Part shown: in pieces, positions 24,182 through 33,031 of the stretch
How positions within the stretch are numbered: the first letter of the stretch is position 1
How the letters are laid out: each line of letters starts with the position of its first letter
Source: Cytobacillus firmus
GTDB lineage: Bacteria > Bacillota > Bacilli > Bacillales > Cytobacillaceae
DNA length: 64,000 nucleotides
NCBI RefSeq assembly: GCF_023612095.1
Contig: NZ_CP086235.1
Location: 393,001 to 457,000 of the forward strand
Direction of reading: 5' to 3'
The notes under the pieces: generated by a model
The model's input: only the letters and a program-made list of their open reading frames with translations
Database searches by the model: none
What the model was told of the DNA's origin: nothing
Position numbers and translations under genes: made by a program

Positions 24182-25213
24182 ATGACAAAATTCAAACCTT
24201 TCATCGTACTAGCCGCACTGTTGTTTGCCGTCACGCTCATCGTTCCCTCCCTGCTTGTGATTCCTTTTACAGAAGGAAATGTCAGCGGGAAGCTTGGTGA
24301 GGAACTTAAGACTGATGCCAAGAAAGAGACGGCGGCAGAAATTCCTCAAGGGCCAGCCATAGAGGTAGGAGTCTACCGCCTTGCACAGAAGAAGGTGGAA
24401 ACGGTACCGCTAGAAGATTATATTGTCGGAGTGGTAGCATCGGAAATGCCGGCCGAGTTTGAAGAAGAAGCATTAAAGGCGCAGGCATTGGCGGCAAGAA
24501 CCTTTATCGTGAAACAAATGATGAACAAAGATAGCGTGGAACTTCCTGAAGGGGCATTAGTGTATGATACCGTAACCCACCAGGTTTATAAAAATGAAAG
24601 TGAACTGAAGCAAATTTGGGGACCAGATTACAAATGGAAAATTCAAAAGGTTAAAGATGCCGTAAACTCAACAAGGGGCCAGATCCTCACCTTTGACGGC
24701 TCGCCGATAACAGCTTCCTTCTTTTCAACAAGCAACGGCTTTACCGAAAATTCCGAAGCCATCTGGCCAAATTCCGTTCCTTATTTAAAGAGTGTAGAAA
24801 GCAAATGGGACCTTCAGTCGCCGAAGTTTAACGGCAGAGAGGTATTTTCTGTACAGGATTTTGAAAGGAAATTGGGTGTGAAGCTTCCAAATGACAGCAC
24901 CATCGGCACAGTGACTGAGCGAACAGCCGGCCAGCGGGTTTCAAAAGTGGATATTAACGGGAAAGTAGTCAGCGGAAAAGACATCAGAGAGAAACTGGGC
25001 CTGAAATCAACAGACTTTACCTGGGAGCGCAAAGGTGACAATATCATTATCAACACCCAGGGCTATGGCCATGGAGTCGGCATGAGCCAATACGGCGCAA
25101 ATGGCATGGCAGCTGAAGGAAAGAACTACAAAGAAATCGTTGCCCACTATTATAAAGGAGTGGAAATTGCAGCTTCTGACCAACTGCTGACGAAAGTAAC
25201 GGCTAAAAAATAA
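24182..25213 (+). CDS. spoIID: Stage II sporulation protein D
   Basis: A 343-residue membrane-anchored lytic transglycosylase that degrades peptidoglycan during engulfment of the forespore, working with SpoIIP and SpoIIM. An N-terminal transmembrane anchor (about residues 7-28) is followed by the SpoIID domain: EDYIVGVVASEMPAEFEEEALKAQALAARTF, with its catalytic Glu, and GYGHGVGMSQYGANGMA near the end. The sigma-E promoter and the terminator make it a single-gene unit. The start is ATG with TATGGAGG upstream. Confidence 0.95.
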   Translation: MTKFKPFIVLAALLFAVTLIVPSLLVIPFTEGNVSGKLGEELKTDAKKETAAEIPQGPAIEVGVYRLAQKKVETVPLEDYIVGVVASEMPAEFEEEALKAQALAARTFIVKQMMNKDSVELPEGALVYDTVTHQVYKNESELKQIWGPDYKWKIQKVKDAVNSTRGQILTFDGSPITASFFSTSNGFTENSEAIWPNSVPYLKSVESKWDLQSPKFNGREVFSVQDFERKLGVKLPNDSTIGTVTERTAGQRVSKVDINGKVVSGKDIREKLGLKSTDFTWERKGDNIIINTQGYGHGVGMSQYGANGMAAEGKNYKEIVAHYYKGVEIAASDQLLTKVTAKK

Positions 25214-25216
25214 ACG

Positions 25217-25250
25217 AAAGAGCTGGTTCATAGAGAATCAGCTCTTTGTT
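25217..25250 (+). terminator. spoIID terminator
   Basis: The arms AAAGAGCTG and CAGCTCTTT are followed by GTTT. Confidence 0.8.
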
Positions 25251-25307
25251 TATGGATTATATAATGTTCAAGTTTTTGGCTTTTGGGCAGTTATCTAAGA
25301 TTAACTG

Positions 25308-25494
25308 CTGAGTTGATTGTAGCGGAGGGCAATTGATCCTCGAAAATGCTGACGCATTTCCTTCGTGCGGTGTTCATTCGAGGAAGCATATACAATGTCC
25401 TGCGGGAGGAGAGGGAGCGGGAGACCCCACAGGCGAAGCCGAGGAGCTCTGTTCCTCCCCGCGGAAAGCAAGTGCCCGCAGCGGAAATCAACGG
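25308..25494. repeat. Family-B MITE-like repeat, copy 2
   Basis: About 187 bp, matching the copy at 20909-21106. The inner arms read GGGCAATTG and CAAGTGCCC, so both arms changed together relative to copy 1. It abuts the 3' end of the VanZ-like gene. Confidence 0.85.
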
Positions 25495-25501
25495 GCACAA
25501 T

Positions 25502-25918
25502 TCAAAGACGCCTTATTAATAACAAAAAATTTCCAAGCCTGTCAAACCGTCCATAAAAAAGAGCCCTGCTGATAAAATACCAGCACACCGCCACACCGGT
25601 AATATCCTTAACAGCATCAATCACAGTAGCAGACCGGTACGGTACAAAGGACTGATGGACCTCATCGAGAATTCCGTAGAAGCACGCAAAAACAGCCAAA
25701 AGAATATTCACTTCCGGCGTCAGCTTAACGGCAGTCAACGCTGCCAGAACCAGAAGAACATATAAAATACCAAACTCAATCAGATGCATAGATTCTTTTA
25801 TAAACCGGTCTACTGCCAAATCCGGCAGCTCCACCACAGCATCAGCAGGCATGCTGGAAAGGATCCATATTAGCGCCATATACAGGAAAGGCAGCACCCG
25901 TATTATCCACTTAACCAT
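25502..25918 (-). CDS. VanZ family membrane protein
   Basis: A 138-residue protein with about four transmembrane helices. The conserved VanZ core is visible: FYGILDEVHQSFVPYRSATVIDAVKDITG, plus the upstream HLIEFGILYVLL. The family includes VanZ, which gives low-level teicoplanin resistance, but most members are of unknown function, so resistance should not be assumed. It points away from spoIIQ. The ribosome site is weak (AGGAGTTACG before the ATG). Confidence 0.82.
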   Translation of the reverse strand: MVKWIIRVLPFLYMALIWILSSMPADAVVELPDLAVDRFIKESMHLIEFGILYVLLVLAALTAVKLTPEVNILLAVFACFYGILDEVHQSFVPYRSATVIDAVKDITGVAVCWYFISRALFYGRFDRLGNFLLLIRRL

Positions 25919-25956
25919 TCTTCCGTAACTCCTTTAAAAATATTTTCCCAGATCAT

Positions 25957-25986
25957 GCATAATCCAAAAACGTTTGTCGAAAAATA
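25957..25986 (+). promoter_or_regulatory. Candidate sigma-F promoter of spoIIQ
   Basis: GCATA and TCGAAAAATA are separated by 15 bases. This fits the forespore sigma-F consensus (GYATA, then GGnRAnAMTW) except for the leading GG. It lies 76 bases upstream of spoIIQ, which is a known sigma-F gene. Confidence 0.45.
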
Positions 25987-26061
25987 AGCCCAAAAAATTT
26001 TTTTTGAGAAATGTATATAATCCTCTCAATCTGTTCAGACTGATTGCTGAGGTGATGATAA

Positions 26062-26946
26062 ATGAGAGAGGAAGAAAAGAAACGATCTTCTCAAGATTCC
26101 AGCTTTAAACGCTTTATGAAAAAGCGGTGGGCATTCCCAGCAATCTACATTGCAAGTGCAGCAATCATTCTAACCGGTGTTCTTTGGTACCAGACTAGCG
26201 ACAACGCTACAGACACTGACAGCTACGATTACGAAGCCACTGATATTACCGGCAAAAAGTACGACGAGCCAGCATTGGAAGTTAACCGTGCAATGGAAAA
26301 CTTCGTAATGCCTGTCAAAGACCCAGACTCTGCTGTCATTCAAAAACAATTCTATGACTATGACGGCAAGGCTGAAGAACAGGAAGCTGCTCTAGTATTT
26401 TACAATAACACATACCATCCGAACACAGGTATTGATATTGCCACTAAGGATGGGGAAACATTTGATGTCCTTGCTGCATTAAGCGGAAAAGTTACCAAGG
26501 TAGAAGAAGATTCACTGTTGGGCAATGTCATTGAAGTGGAGCATGACAAAGGGATTGTAACACAATATCAATCTGTTACAGAGATGAATGTTGAGGTTGG
26601 CGACCAGGTAGAACAAGGTGATGTCCTTGCAAAGGCAGGCGAAAGCTTGTTTAATGAAGAGGCAGGCGTACATGTACACTTTGAGATCCGCAAAGACGGA
26701 ACACCGGTCAATCCGCTTGATTTCTTCAATAAGCCGCTAAGCTCTTTACAGGAGCTTGACACAGCTGACAAAGCAGATGCTGAAGAAAACAGCGGGGCAA
26801 CTGAAGAAAACGATGAGGCTGCTCCTTCTGAGGACAAGTCCTCTGAAGAATCTGCAGATGAAAATGCCGGAAATACGGACGAAGACGAAGGTCAAACTGA
26901 CGACCAGGTTGAAGAAGACACTGCAACTGAATCAACTGACGCATAA
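26062..26946 (+). CDS. spoIIQ: Stage II sporulation protein Q
   Basis: A 294-residue forespore protein that bridges to SpoIIIAH across the intermembrane space and holds the engulfing membranes together. It has one transmembrane helix (about residues 24-44) and a LytM/M23 fold: TGIDIA, then VHVHFEIRKDGTPVNPLDF. The usual metal-binding His (H-x-G-x-D) is Asn here (NTGID), so the zinc site is incomplete, as in B. subtilis SpoIIQ; a structural role is expected. A very acidic, low-complexity tail of about 60 residues (Asp/Glu/Ser/Thr) ends the protein. A terminator follows. Confidence 0.92.
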   Translation: MREEEKKRSSQDSSFKRFMKKRWAFPAIYIASAAIILTGVLWYQTSDNATDTDSYDYEATDITGKKYDEPALEVNRAMENFVMPVKDPDSAVIQKQFYDYDGKAEEQEAALVFYNNTYHPNTGIDIATKDGETFDVLAALSGKVTKVEEDSLLGNVIEVEHDKGIVTQYQSVTEMNVEVGDQVEQGDVLAKAGESLFNEEAGVHVHFEIRKDGTPVNPLDFFNKPLSSLQELDTADKADAEENSGATEENDEAAPSEDKSSEESADENAGNTDEDEGQTDDQVEEDTATESTDA

Positions 26947-26953
26947 TCATAGA

Positions 26954-26983
26954 GAGTCTGCCAAAACGGCAGGCTCTTTTTTT
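26954..26983 (+). terminator. spoIIQ terminator
   Basis: GAGTCTGCC pairs with GGCAGGCTC (one mismatch) and is followed by seven T. A RAYT-type REP sequence begins at the next base. Confidence 0.85.
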
Positions 26984-27016
26984 GGTGACAGGCACCACCC
27001 GGTTTTTGTCGAATAA
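26984..27016 (+). repeat. RAYT-linked REP copy a
   Basis: GGTGACAGGCACCACC, then a CCGGTTTTTGTCGAATAA half. It shares its sequence with copies at 41009, 46485 and 50527 (inverted). It sits directly after a terminator. Confidence 0.85.
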
Positions 27017-27024
27017 TCATTATT

Positions 27025-27053
27025 TCGACAATTCCGCCATTATCCTGTATAAT
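27025..27053 (+). promoter_or_regulatory. Sigma-A promoter of pcp
   Basis: TCGACA lies 17 bases before TATAAT, and the -10 is preceded directly by TG. The -35 sits in an inverted repeat with the end of the REP sequence (GTCGAATAAT/ATTATTTCGAC). Confidence 0.7.
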
Positions 27054-27087
27054 ATTTCGAAAAACGAAGTATGCAGGGGGAGAAGAC

Positions 27088-27693
27088 ATGAAGAAGCTGC
27101 TGTTAACCGGTTTTGAACCTTTTCTTAATTTTCCGATCAATCCTACAGAAAAGATTGTGAATGTGTTGGATGGCAAAACGGTTGGAAACTATGAAATCAT
27201 GGGGCATCTGCTGCCGGTTGATTTTAAACTTGCACCAAAAAAAATAGTGGAGGAAGTGGCCGGGAAGAAGCCGGACGCAGTGATTTCTCTCGGGCTGGCT
27301 GCCGGGCGGACAGCCATCACTCCTGAGAGAATCGCGATCAATTGCCAGGACGGAGAGCCCGATAATAGCGGAGTCGCACCTGAAGACAAACTGATAGAGG
27401 AAAATGGTCCCGATGGCTATTTTTCCACCCTGCCGATCCGGCGGATGGTTAATAGACTTAAGGAAGCAGGATATCCTGCATCCATCTCAAACACAGCGGG
27501 GACTTATCTATGCAACAATGTAATGTATTCCGTGCTGCACCTGCTAAAATCGGCAAACACTGAATTACCGGCGGGATTTGTGCACATACCTGCATCCCAT
27601 GCACTGGCGGCTGCCAGTAAAAAAAGCATGGCAAGCTGGTCGGATGCCGATCTGCTGGAGGCAATTACGCTGATCATAAAAGAATTGGACTAG
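27088..27693 (+). CDS. pcp: Pyroglutamyl-peptidase I
   Basis: A 201-residue cytosolic cysteine peptidase (family C15) that removes N-terminal pyroglutamate from peptides. The catalytic triad is visible: Glu in TPERIAINCQD, Cys in SNTAGTYLCNN and His in FVHIPASH. The start LLLTGFEPFLNFPINP is typical. The length equals that of the Bacillus enzymes. It is a single-gene unit with its own promoter and terminator. Confidence 0.95.
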   Translation: MKKLLLTGFEPFLNFPINPTEKIVNVLDGKTVGNYEIMGHLLPVDFKLAPKKIVEEVAGKKPDAVISLGLAAGRTAITPERIAINCQDGEPDNSGVAPEDKLIEENGPDGYFSTLPIRRMVNRLKEAGYPASISNTAGTYLCNNVMYSVLHLLKSANTELPAGFVHIPASHALAAASKKSMASWSDADLLEAITLIIKELD

Positions 27694-27717
27694 GGAGCCG
27701 GATTGGCTCTTTTTTTT
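27694..27717 (+). terminator. pcp terminator
   Basis: The arms GAGCC and GGCTC are followed by eight T. Confidence 0.85.
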
Positions 27718-27843
27718 AGCAATTTTCATTATTACTATAGTGTTTTCCTCTAATTCCCTAAAGTTTGCGCCATCCAGTTTTGCTAAAAAAACCTTATATA
27801 TCAAAGTCCTTTAAAAATATTTATATTTTTTTCCAGCATGTAC

Positions 27844-27872
27844 TTGACCTCAAAATGATTTTTGTACATAAT
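27844..27872 (+). promoter_or_regulatory. Sigma-A promoter of the symporter operon
   Basis: TTGACC and CATAAT are separated by 17 bases. The site lies upstream of the genes at 27987-32901. Confidence 0.55.
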
Positions 27873-27986
27873 GAAGTATGAATTTTCTTAAAATTAAATG
27901 AAATCAGAAAATGGATTATTCAAGTTAAAACTTAAAGCGGAAAGCAGCAGAAATTGACAGCGCTTTCTAAAAAGGGGGAAACCGAA

Positions 27987-28169
27987 TTGCTTCCGTTACT
28001 GGCTATGATGATCATTACAGGTACTTGCCTTTTTCTTGCTTTAAGGAAGAAAAGGCCAATCTTCCTGGCAGTCCCATTTCTATCCATCTTTGCTTACTTC
28101 CTCGTTCAAATAATCCTTGTTCCCGCACCTTTCATGGATACAGTCAAATTTATTTTCAGTTTAAGGTAA
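27987..28169 (+). CDS. Small two-helix membrane protein
   Basis: A 60-residue protein of unknown function. I chose TTG 27987 because AAGGGGG stands nine bases upstream; an earlier TTG at 27954 has no ribosome site. There are two hydrophobic helices (LLAMMIITGTCLFLAL and FLAVPFLSIFAYFLVQIIL) split by RKKRP, and the N-terminus is probably outside. It precedes the symporter genes, so it could be an accessory of that transporter, but the link is only positional. Confidence 0.5.
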   Translation: MLPLLAMMIITGTCLFLALRKKRPIFLAVPFLSIFAYFLVQIILVPAPFMDTVKFIFSLR

Positions 28170-28307
28170 TGGTTTTGTCCGGGTCCGGATAATGGATCCG
28201 GTAAAATAGCAGCGGTTCGGCTGCATACATCACATTGAAGGAGTGATTTTGGACCAAATTCGTTAGTATTTGAATGCAAATTTATTATTTTTATCGGGGG
28301 TGGAGTT

Positions 28308-28610
28308 TTGAAGAAAATCGATAAAAAAGTAGCGGACAGTTATTTTCGCGAAAAGACTCGGAATATGATCATATATTTTGCTATTGGCTTTCTAGCCTCT
28401 TTCGGCGTGGTCTTCTTTGCAGAACCATTAAGCGATATTACCATTAACGGATTCCCATTCCATTACTTTATGGGTGCACAGGGAGCTGTACTGACGTTTA
28501 TCATTCTGCTGTTTGTTAATGCAAAAATGGGAGATGCGATTGACCGGAAATATGGAATTGACGAAAACAAAAATGAACAAATCAGTTCTGGGAAAGTTCT
28601 TGATCATTAA
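28308..28610 (+). CDS. DUF4212 symporter small subunit
   Basis: A 100-residue protein with two transmembrane helices. The pattern FGVVFFAEPLSDITINGFPFHYFMGAQG, followed by a second helix and DRKYGID, matches DUF4212, the small subunit paired with VC_2705-type sodium/solute symporters. It starts at TTG with GGGGGTGGAG upstream. The large subunit follows after 91 bases, the expected arrangement. Confidence 0.85.
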   Translation: MKKIDKKVADSYFREKTRNMIIYFAIGFLASFGVVFFAEPLSDITINGFPFHYFMGAQGAVLTFIILLFVNAKMGDAIDRKYGIDENKNEQISSGKVLDH

Positions 28611-28701
28611 TTAACGAAAAATAGGCGGCTGTTCGAGCTTCCGCAATACAGAGAGATAAAAGGGGCGTCAAAAAAATCGATCGAAAAAAAGGGGGATGTT
28701 C

Positions 28702-30372
28702 TTGGATACACAGTTTTTGGTCTCATTATCTATCATTTTAGCTACATTTGCTTTGTATATTGGCATAGCCATTTACAATAAGGCAAAAGAAACTTCTGAG
28801 TTTTATGTTGCCGGCCGCGGAGTACCGCCAATTTTCAATGGAATGGCGATTGGTGCTGACTGGATGAGTGCCGCTTCCTTTATCGGGATGGCAGGAACGA
28901 TCATGCTTATGGGCTATGACGGTCTTGCTTATATTATGGGCTGGACAGGCGGGTATCTGCTCTTAACCTTCCTGCTGGCACCGCAGCTGAGGAAGTACGG
29001 CCGCTACACGGTTCCGGAATTCATCGGTGACCGGTTTGACAGCCACACAGCACGGGTGATTGCAGCCATATGTACAATTATCATCAGCTTCACCTATTCG
29101 ATTGGCCAGCTTTCCGGTTCGGGAGTGGTAATTGGCCGCCTGTTTGAAATTGATGCAAAGCTTGGAACCATGATCGGTGTCGTTCTGATTGCCTTTTATG
29201 CAGCATTCGGAGGCATGAAGGGGATTACTTGGACGCAGGTTGCTCAGTATGTCATTTTGATTATCGCTTACTTAATTCCGGTCATTTTCATGGCACTGCA
29301 ATTAACAGGGAACCCTATGCCGTGGATTTCCTACGGTGATATAGTCGGAAAAATGGGCGAGCTTGACCGTGAATTGGGAATATCTGAATACTTTGCTCCA
29401 TTTACCAATGGAACAAAGTGGCAGTTCCTTGCCCTAATGTTTACCCTGATGGCTGGTACTGCAGGCCTTCCACACGTTATTGTCCGTTTCTATACGGTAT
29501 CAACGATGAAGGCAGCCCGCTGGTCAGGGGCATGGGCATTGCTGTTCATCGGCTTGCTTTATCTTTCTGCACCTGCATACGCAGCATTCTCCCGTTTCAT
29601 TTTAATGACACAGGTTGCCGGCAGCAAAATTACGGAGCTGCCTGCCTGGACGAAGACCTGGGTGGATACAGGCAAGCTGCAGGTAGCGGATGGCAATGGG
29701 GATGGAATCCTTCAATGGAAGGAACTCATTATCTCGAATGATATTGTGGTTATGGCGACACCGGAGATTGCTAATCTTGGCATGTTTGTCATCGGTCTGG
29801 TGGCAGCAGGGGCAATGGCTGCTGCGTTATCAACGGCCGGAGGTTTGATGATTTCGATTTCTTCAGCATTTGCTCACGATATTTTTTACCGGGTACTAAA
29901 ACCGAATTCAACTGAAAAGACTCGTCTTTCCGTTGCCCGCTGGTCCATTGTCATCGCCACTCTATTGGCCGGAGTGATCGCGCTTAACCCGCCGGGAGCC
30001 ATTACGCAAATTGTTGCCTGGGCATTTGCGCTCGCAACAGGGACATTCTTCCCGGCACTCGTTCTCGGTGTCTGGTGGAAGCGTTCAAACTCACAGGGGG
30101 TTATTGCCGGCCTGCTGGTCGGGTTAGGTGTTACTTTGGCGTACATCTTTGCAGCTAAATACGGCGGATTTACAATTCTCGGAATCATTGATACAGGTGC
30201 CGGCGTGTTTGGTGCCACAGCAGCATTTGCAGCTAATATCATTGTTTCTCTCATGACAGCTGCTCCTTCGCAAAAAATTCAGGAGGAAGTTATGGATCTT
30301 CGCTATCCGGAGCAAATGGTATATAAAGATGGTGAAGTATGGATGAACGATGATGGATCAAAATCTGTATAA
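28702..30372 (+). CDS. Sodium/solute symporter, VC_2705 type, with EF-hand-like loop
   Basis: A 556-residue member of the SSS family related to acetate permease ActP, with about 13 transmembrane helices. SSS features include GRGVPPIFNGMAIGADWMSAASFIGMAG and GAMAAALSTAGGLMISISSAFAHDIFY. The substrate is not certain; acetate or another short carboxylate is the usual guess. A soluble loop at about residues 325-345 holds DGNGDGILQWKE, which fits the 12-residue EF-hand calcium loop (acidic or Asn at 1, 3, 5, Gly 6, Glu 12). I chose TTG 28702, six bases after AAGGGGG; ATG 28696 abuts the ribosome site. The gene is grouped with DUF4212, DUF294 and exonuclease genes. Confidence 0.88.
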   Translation: MDTQFLVSLSIILATFALYIGIAIYNKAKETSEFYVAGRGVPPIFNGMAIGADWMSAASFIGMAGTIMLMGYDGLAYIMGWTGGYLLLTFLLAPQLRKYGRYTVPEFIGDRFDSHTARVIAAICTIIISFTYSIGQLSGSGVVIGRLFEIDAKLGTMIGVVLIAFYAAFGGMKGITWTQVAQYVILIIAYLIPVIFMALQLTGNPMPWISYGDIVGKMGELDRELGISEYFAPFTNGTKWQFLALMFTLMAGTAGLPHVIVRFYTVSTMKAARWSGAWALLFIGLLYLSAPAYAAFSRFILMTQVAGSKITELPAWTKTWVDTGKLQVADGNGDGILQWKELIISNDIVVMATPEIANLGMFVIGLVAAGAMAAALSTAGGLMISISSAFAHDIFYRVLKPNSTEKTRLSVARWSIVIATLLAGVIALNPPGAITQIVAWAFALATGTFFPALVLGVWWKRSNSQGVIAGLLVGLGVTLAYIFAAKYGGFTILGIIDTGAGVFGATAAFAANIIVSLMTAAPSQKIQEEVMDLRYPEQMVYKDGEVWMNDDGSKSV

Positions 30373-32259
30373 CCTGTACAATTTGGAGGCTGTGCGGTTT
30401 CACCCCTTTTTTCATGGGGTGGAATCTGACACGGCCCTTTCACTTCTGGCCATGTGTGAAGTACGCCACTACAAAAAGAATGATATGATCCTGAAAAAAA
30501 ATAAACCGCGAGAAGGCCTTCTGCTCCTTTTAGAGGGTCTTTCAGAGGTATTAGTGAAAAACGACCACAGCGGGAGGGAGGAAGTGCTCGAAGTGGTCCA
30601 AACAGGAGAGTTGATTGGCTTTTCCAGCCTCGCTGATTTCCTGGGTGTCTCCAAATCAACTTCTGCAGAGCTGGTTGAAGTCAAAGCCTCCAGTGAGGTA
30701 AGAGCGATTTTCATTCCGTTTGAAGTGGTGAGAAAAGATGGGATGATCCTGCAGTTCATGATTATCTGCTGACTCAGGTAGCCGTCAGACTGAAGGATGT
30801 ATATACGTCACTTGCAGAACAGGTCAAGCTTGCGACAGATTATGGGGAAAACGATGCGTTCATGATCAGGGTACAGGATGTCATGAGCAGTGAGGGAGCC
30901 GCTGTCAGTCCGGCAGCAACCATTCAGGAGGCTGCCCGGCTCATGCAAAAAAGAAAGATTAGCTCGGTCCTCGTTACAGAAAAGGACAGCTTAAAAGGAA
31001 TTATTACGGAAAGAGACATTGTGGAGTGGGTGGCAGCTGAAGGGGCAGATATTACTGCTACGGCAAGCACTATTATGACAGAGGGTCCAGTCACGGTATC
31101 CAGGTCCGCTTATTATTATGACGCCCTTTCGCTGATTCTGTTTAAGGGAATCAAACACCTGCCCGTAATGGAAGATTCAAAGGTCGCAGGGATTGTGACA
31201 CTATCAGATTTGCTGAGAAAGAAAAATGAAAATGTGATAAAGACGGTTCAAAAAATCGAAACAGCCGATCGGGACAGCCTTTCGCAAGTTAAAACCAGCA
31301 TCTATGAGATACTTGGTTCCTTAATAAGAGATCGTGTTCCTATATTAAAAACGCTTGAAATCATAACAAAGCTATACGATCGCCTCGCAGGCAGAATTAT
31401 ATCACTATCAATTTCTGAACTGAGAGAACAAGGCTTGCAGCAGCCATGTGAATTTGCTTTCTATCACATGGGCTCCAGCGGCCGTGAAGAGCAGTTCATG
31501 CTCACAGATCAGGATCATTTCCTGGTTTATGAAAGCCAATCGGAGGAAGCCGGCGTTTTTTTTGAAGAGCTGGGAAAAAGGATCACTTCTAACATGGAAA
31601 GTGCCGGTTATGCACGGTGCAAAGGGCTTATGATGTGCAGTGAGGAGAAGTGGCGGGGGTCACTGGCGGTATGGGAGGAGCGGCTGCGAACCTGGATGCT
31701 TCAATCCACTAATGACAATTTATTGTTAGCGCAAAACTTTTTCTCCTACCGGTTCATTGCGGGGAGTGAAGGGCTGCATGCAAAATTTGAAGCAATGGCT
31801 CAGGAGCAGATGAAAAGATCCAGAATTTTTTTATACCGTCTGGCACAGCTTGAAAGGGAACATCCCATTCCCACGCTGGATCAGCCGCTCCGGTCCTTAT
31901 TTAAGCTGCAGCGCAAAAGCATGGATATGAAAAAAGAGGTTTTATTTCCCTATCATCATAGCCTGCAGATACTCTCCCTAATGCATGGGAAACTATCAGG
32001 CACACCGCTTGAAAAAATAGATTTTCTGCAGGAAAGGCAGGTATTTTCAAATGAGTTTGCACACGATTTGAGAGGATCTGTAAGCACTATACTTACGTTG
32101 TATGTCACCCAGCGCTGGCAGCAGGAACAGAACGGTGCCGCCCCATCTTCCGTTATCTCCTTTTCCAGAATGTTTACCCGTGAAAAAGAAGAATTGATTC
32201 TAAGCTTAAAGACATTAAAGGAGCTGCAGAGCCAGGCAATGGCAAGATTCTCATTATAG
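30350..32259 (+). pseudogene. cNMP-binding/CBS/DUF294 nucleotidyltransferase-like protein, frame broken
   Basis: A regulator often found beside VC_2705-type symporters. The first open frame (30350-30772) encodes a cyclic-nucleotide-binding-like domain (YKKNDMILKKNKPREGLLLLLEG). The -1 frame continues as DDPAVHDYLLTQVAVRLKDV and on through two CBS repeats (ISSVLVTEKDSLKGIITERD; GIKHLPVMEDSKVAGIVTLSD). It then reaches a DUF294 nucleotidyltransferase-like domain with MGSSGREEQ and TDQDH, and a helical C-terminus. One extra A in the four-A run at 30733-30736 joins them into one protein of about 636 residues. Both parts look intact, so sequence error or a very recent mutation is likely. It overlaps the symporter 3' end. 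Confidence 0.82.
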
Positions 32260-32277
32260 CTTTAAAAGGAGGCTGGT

Positions 32278-32901
32278 ATGTTTTTTCTCAGAAAAAATGT
32301 GTCATGTTCGTTAAGATATGAAAGTATCCCATTATCCACTCCCCTTGAAGATCTGAAATTTATAGTCTTTGATACGGAAACAACAGGATTTCAGGTTTCT
32401 GCGGCAGACCGGATCATTGAAATTGGCGCCGTTCCGGTAAAAGGATTTCAAGTGCAGGAAAAGGACCTTTTTCAGACATATGTTAACCCAAAACGACAAA
32501 TTTCTCGGGAAATAAAAGAACTCACCTCTATTACCGATGAGCTGGTCAAAGATGCCCCGCAGGCTATAGAAGCTATTCAGAGCTTTTTTGAGTATGTCGA
32601 ATCAAGGGAGGCAGTATGCCTGATAGGGCATTATGTAAGCTTCGATGCCCTAGCTATAAAGAGTGAATTTAAACGCGAGAAGCTTGCGTTAAAAAATTTC
32701 CTGACCATTGATACCCTGGATCTGATTGGCTTTATCGCTCCGTCCTACGATATGCGCGACCTTGAACGGTATGCCATGGCATTCGGCACCCGCATATATG
32801 ACCGGCATCGTGCCGCTGGTGATGCTTTGACGACTGCTTATCTATTTGTTGAGCTGCTTTATCAATTTCAGCAGAGGGGCCATAAAACCTGGGGGAGTTG
32901 A
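32278..32901 (+). CDS. DnaQ-like 3'-5' exonuclease
   Basis: A 207-residue DEDDh exonuclease. The four acidic residues and the His are all present: FDTETTGF (ExoI), IGHYVSFD (ExoII) and HRAAGDA (ExoIII). It resembles the epsilon subunit of DNA polymerase III, but in this operon it is the stand-alone protein that usually accompanies DUF294/CBS and symporter genes. The reason for that association is not known to me; processing of a nucleotide or RNA signal is one possibility. AAAGGAGG precedes the ATG. Confidence 0.88.
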   Translation: MFFLRKNVSCSLRYESIPLSTPLEDLKFIVFDTETTGFQVSAADRIIEIGAVPVKGFQVQEKDLFQTYVNPKRQISREIKELTSITDELVKDAPQAIEAIQSFFEYVESREAVCLIGHYVSFDALAIKSEFKREKLALKNFLTIDTLDLIGFIAPSYDMRDLERYAMAFGTRIYDRHRAAGDALTTAYLFVELLYQFQQRGHKTWGS

Positions 32902-33000
32902 TTAAAGCAACTGACAGTCAAATGAGATCACTGCATTATTAAGCGTCAGACTTACGTGGTTGGAATGTTGATGAGCGGGTGGGTGATGTGGTTAACGAGG

Positions 33001-33024
33001 AAAAGCCGGCTAAATCCGGCTTTC
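33001..33024 (-). terminator. Terminator of the LysM gene
   Basis: AAAGCCGG and CCGGCTTT form a short GC-rich hairpin with a weak T-tract on the minus strand. It also lies 100 bases after the exonuclease stop. Confidence 0.6.
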
Positions 33025-33031
33025 CATCCCT

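Noticed and set aside
25502..25918. Glycopeptide resistance gene
   Set aside because: The VanZ-like domain alone, without vanHAX or a two-component system, does not support a resistance call.
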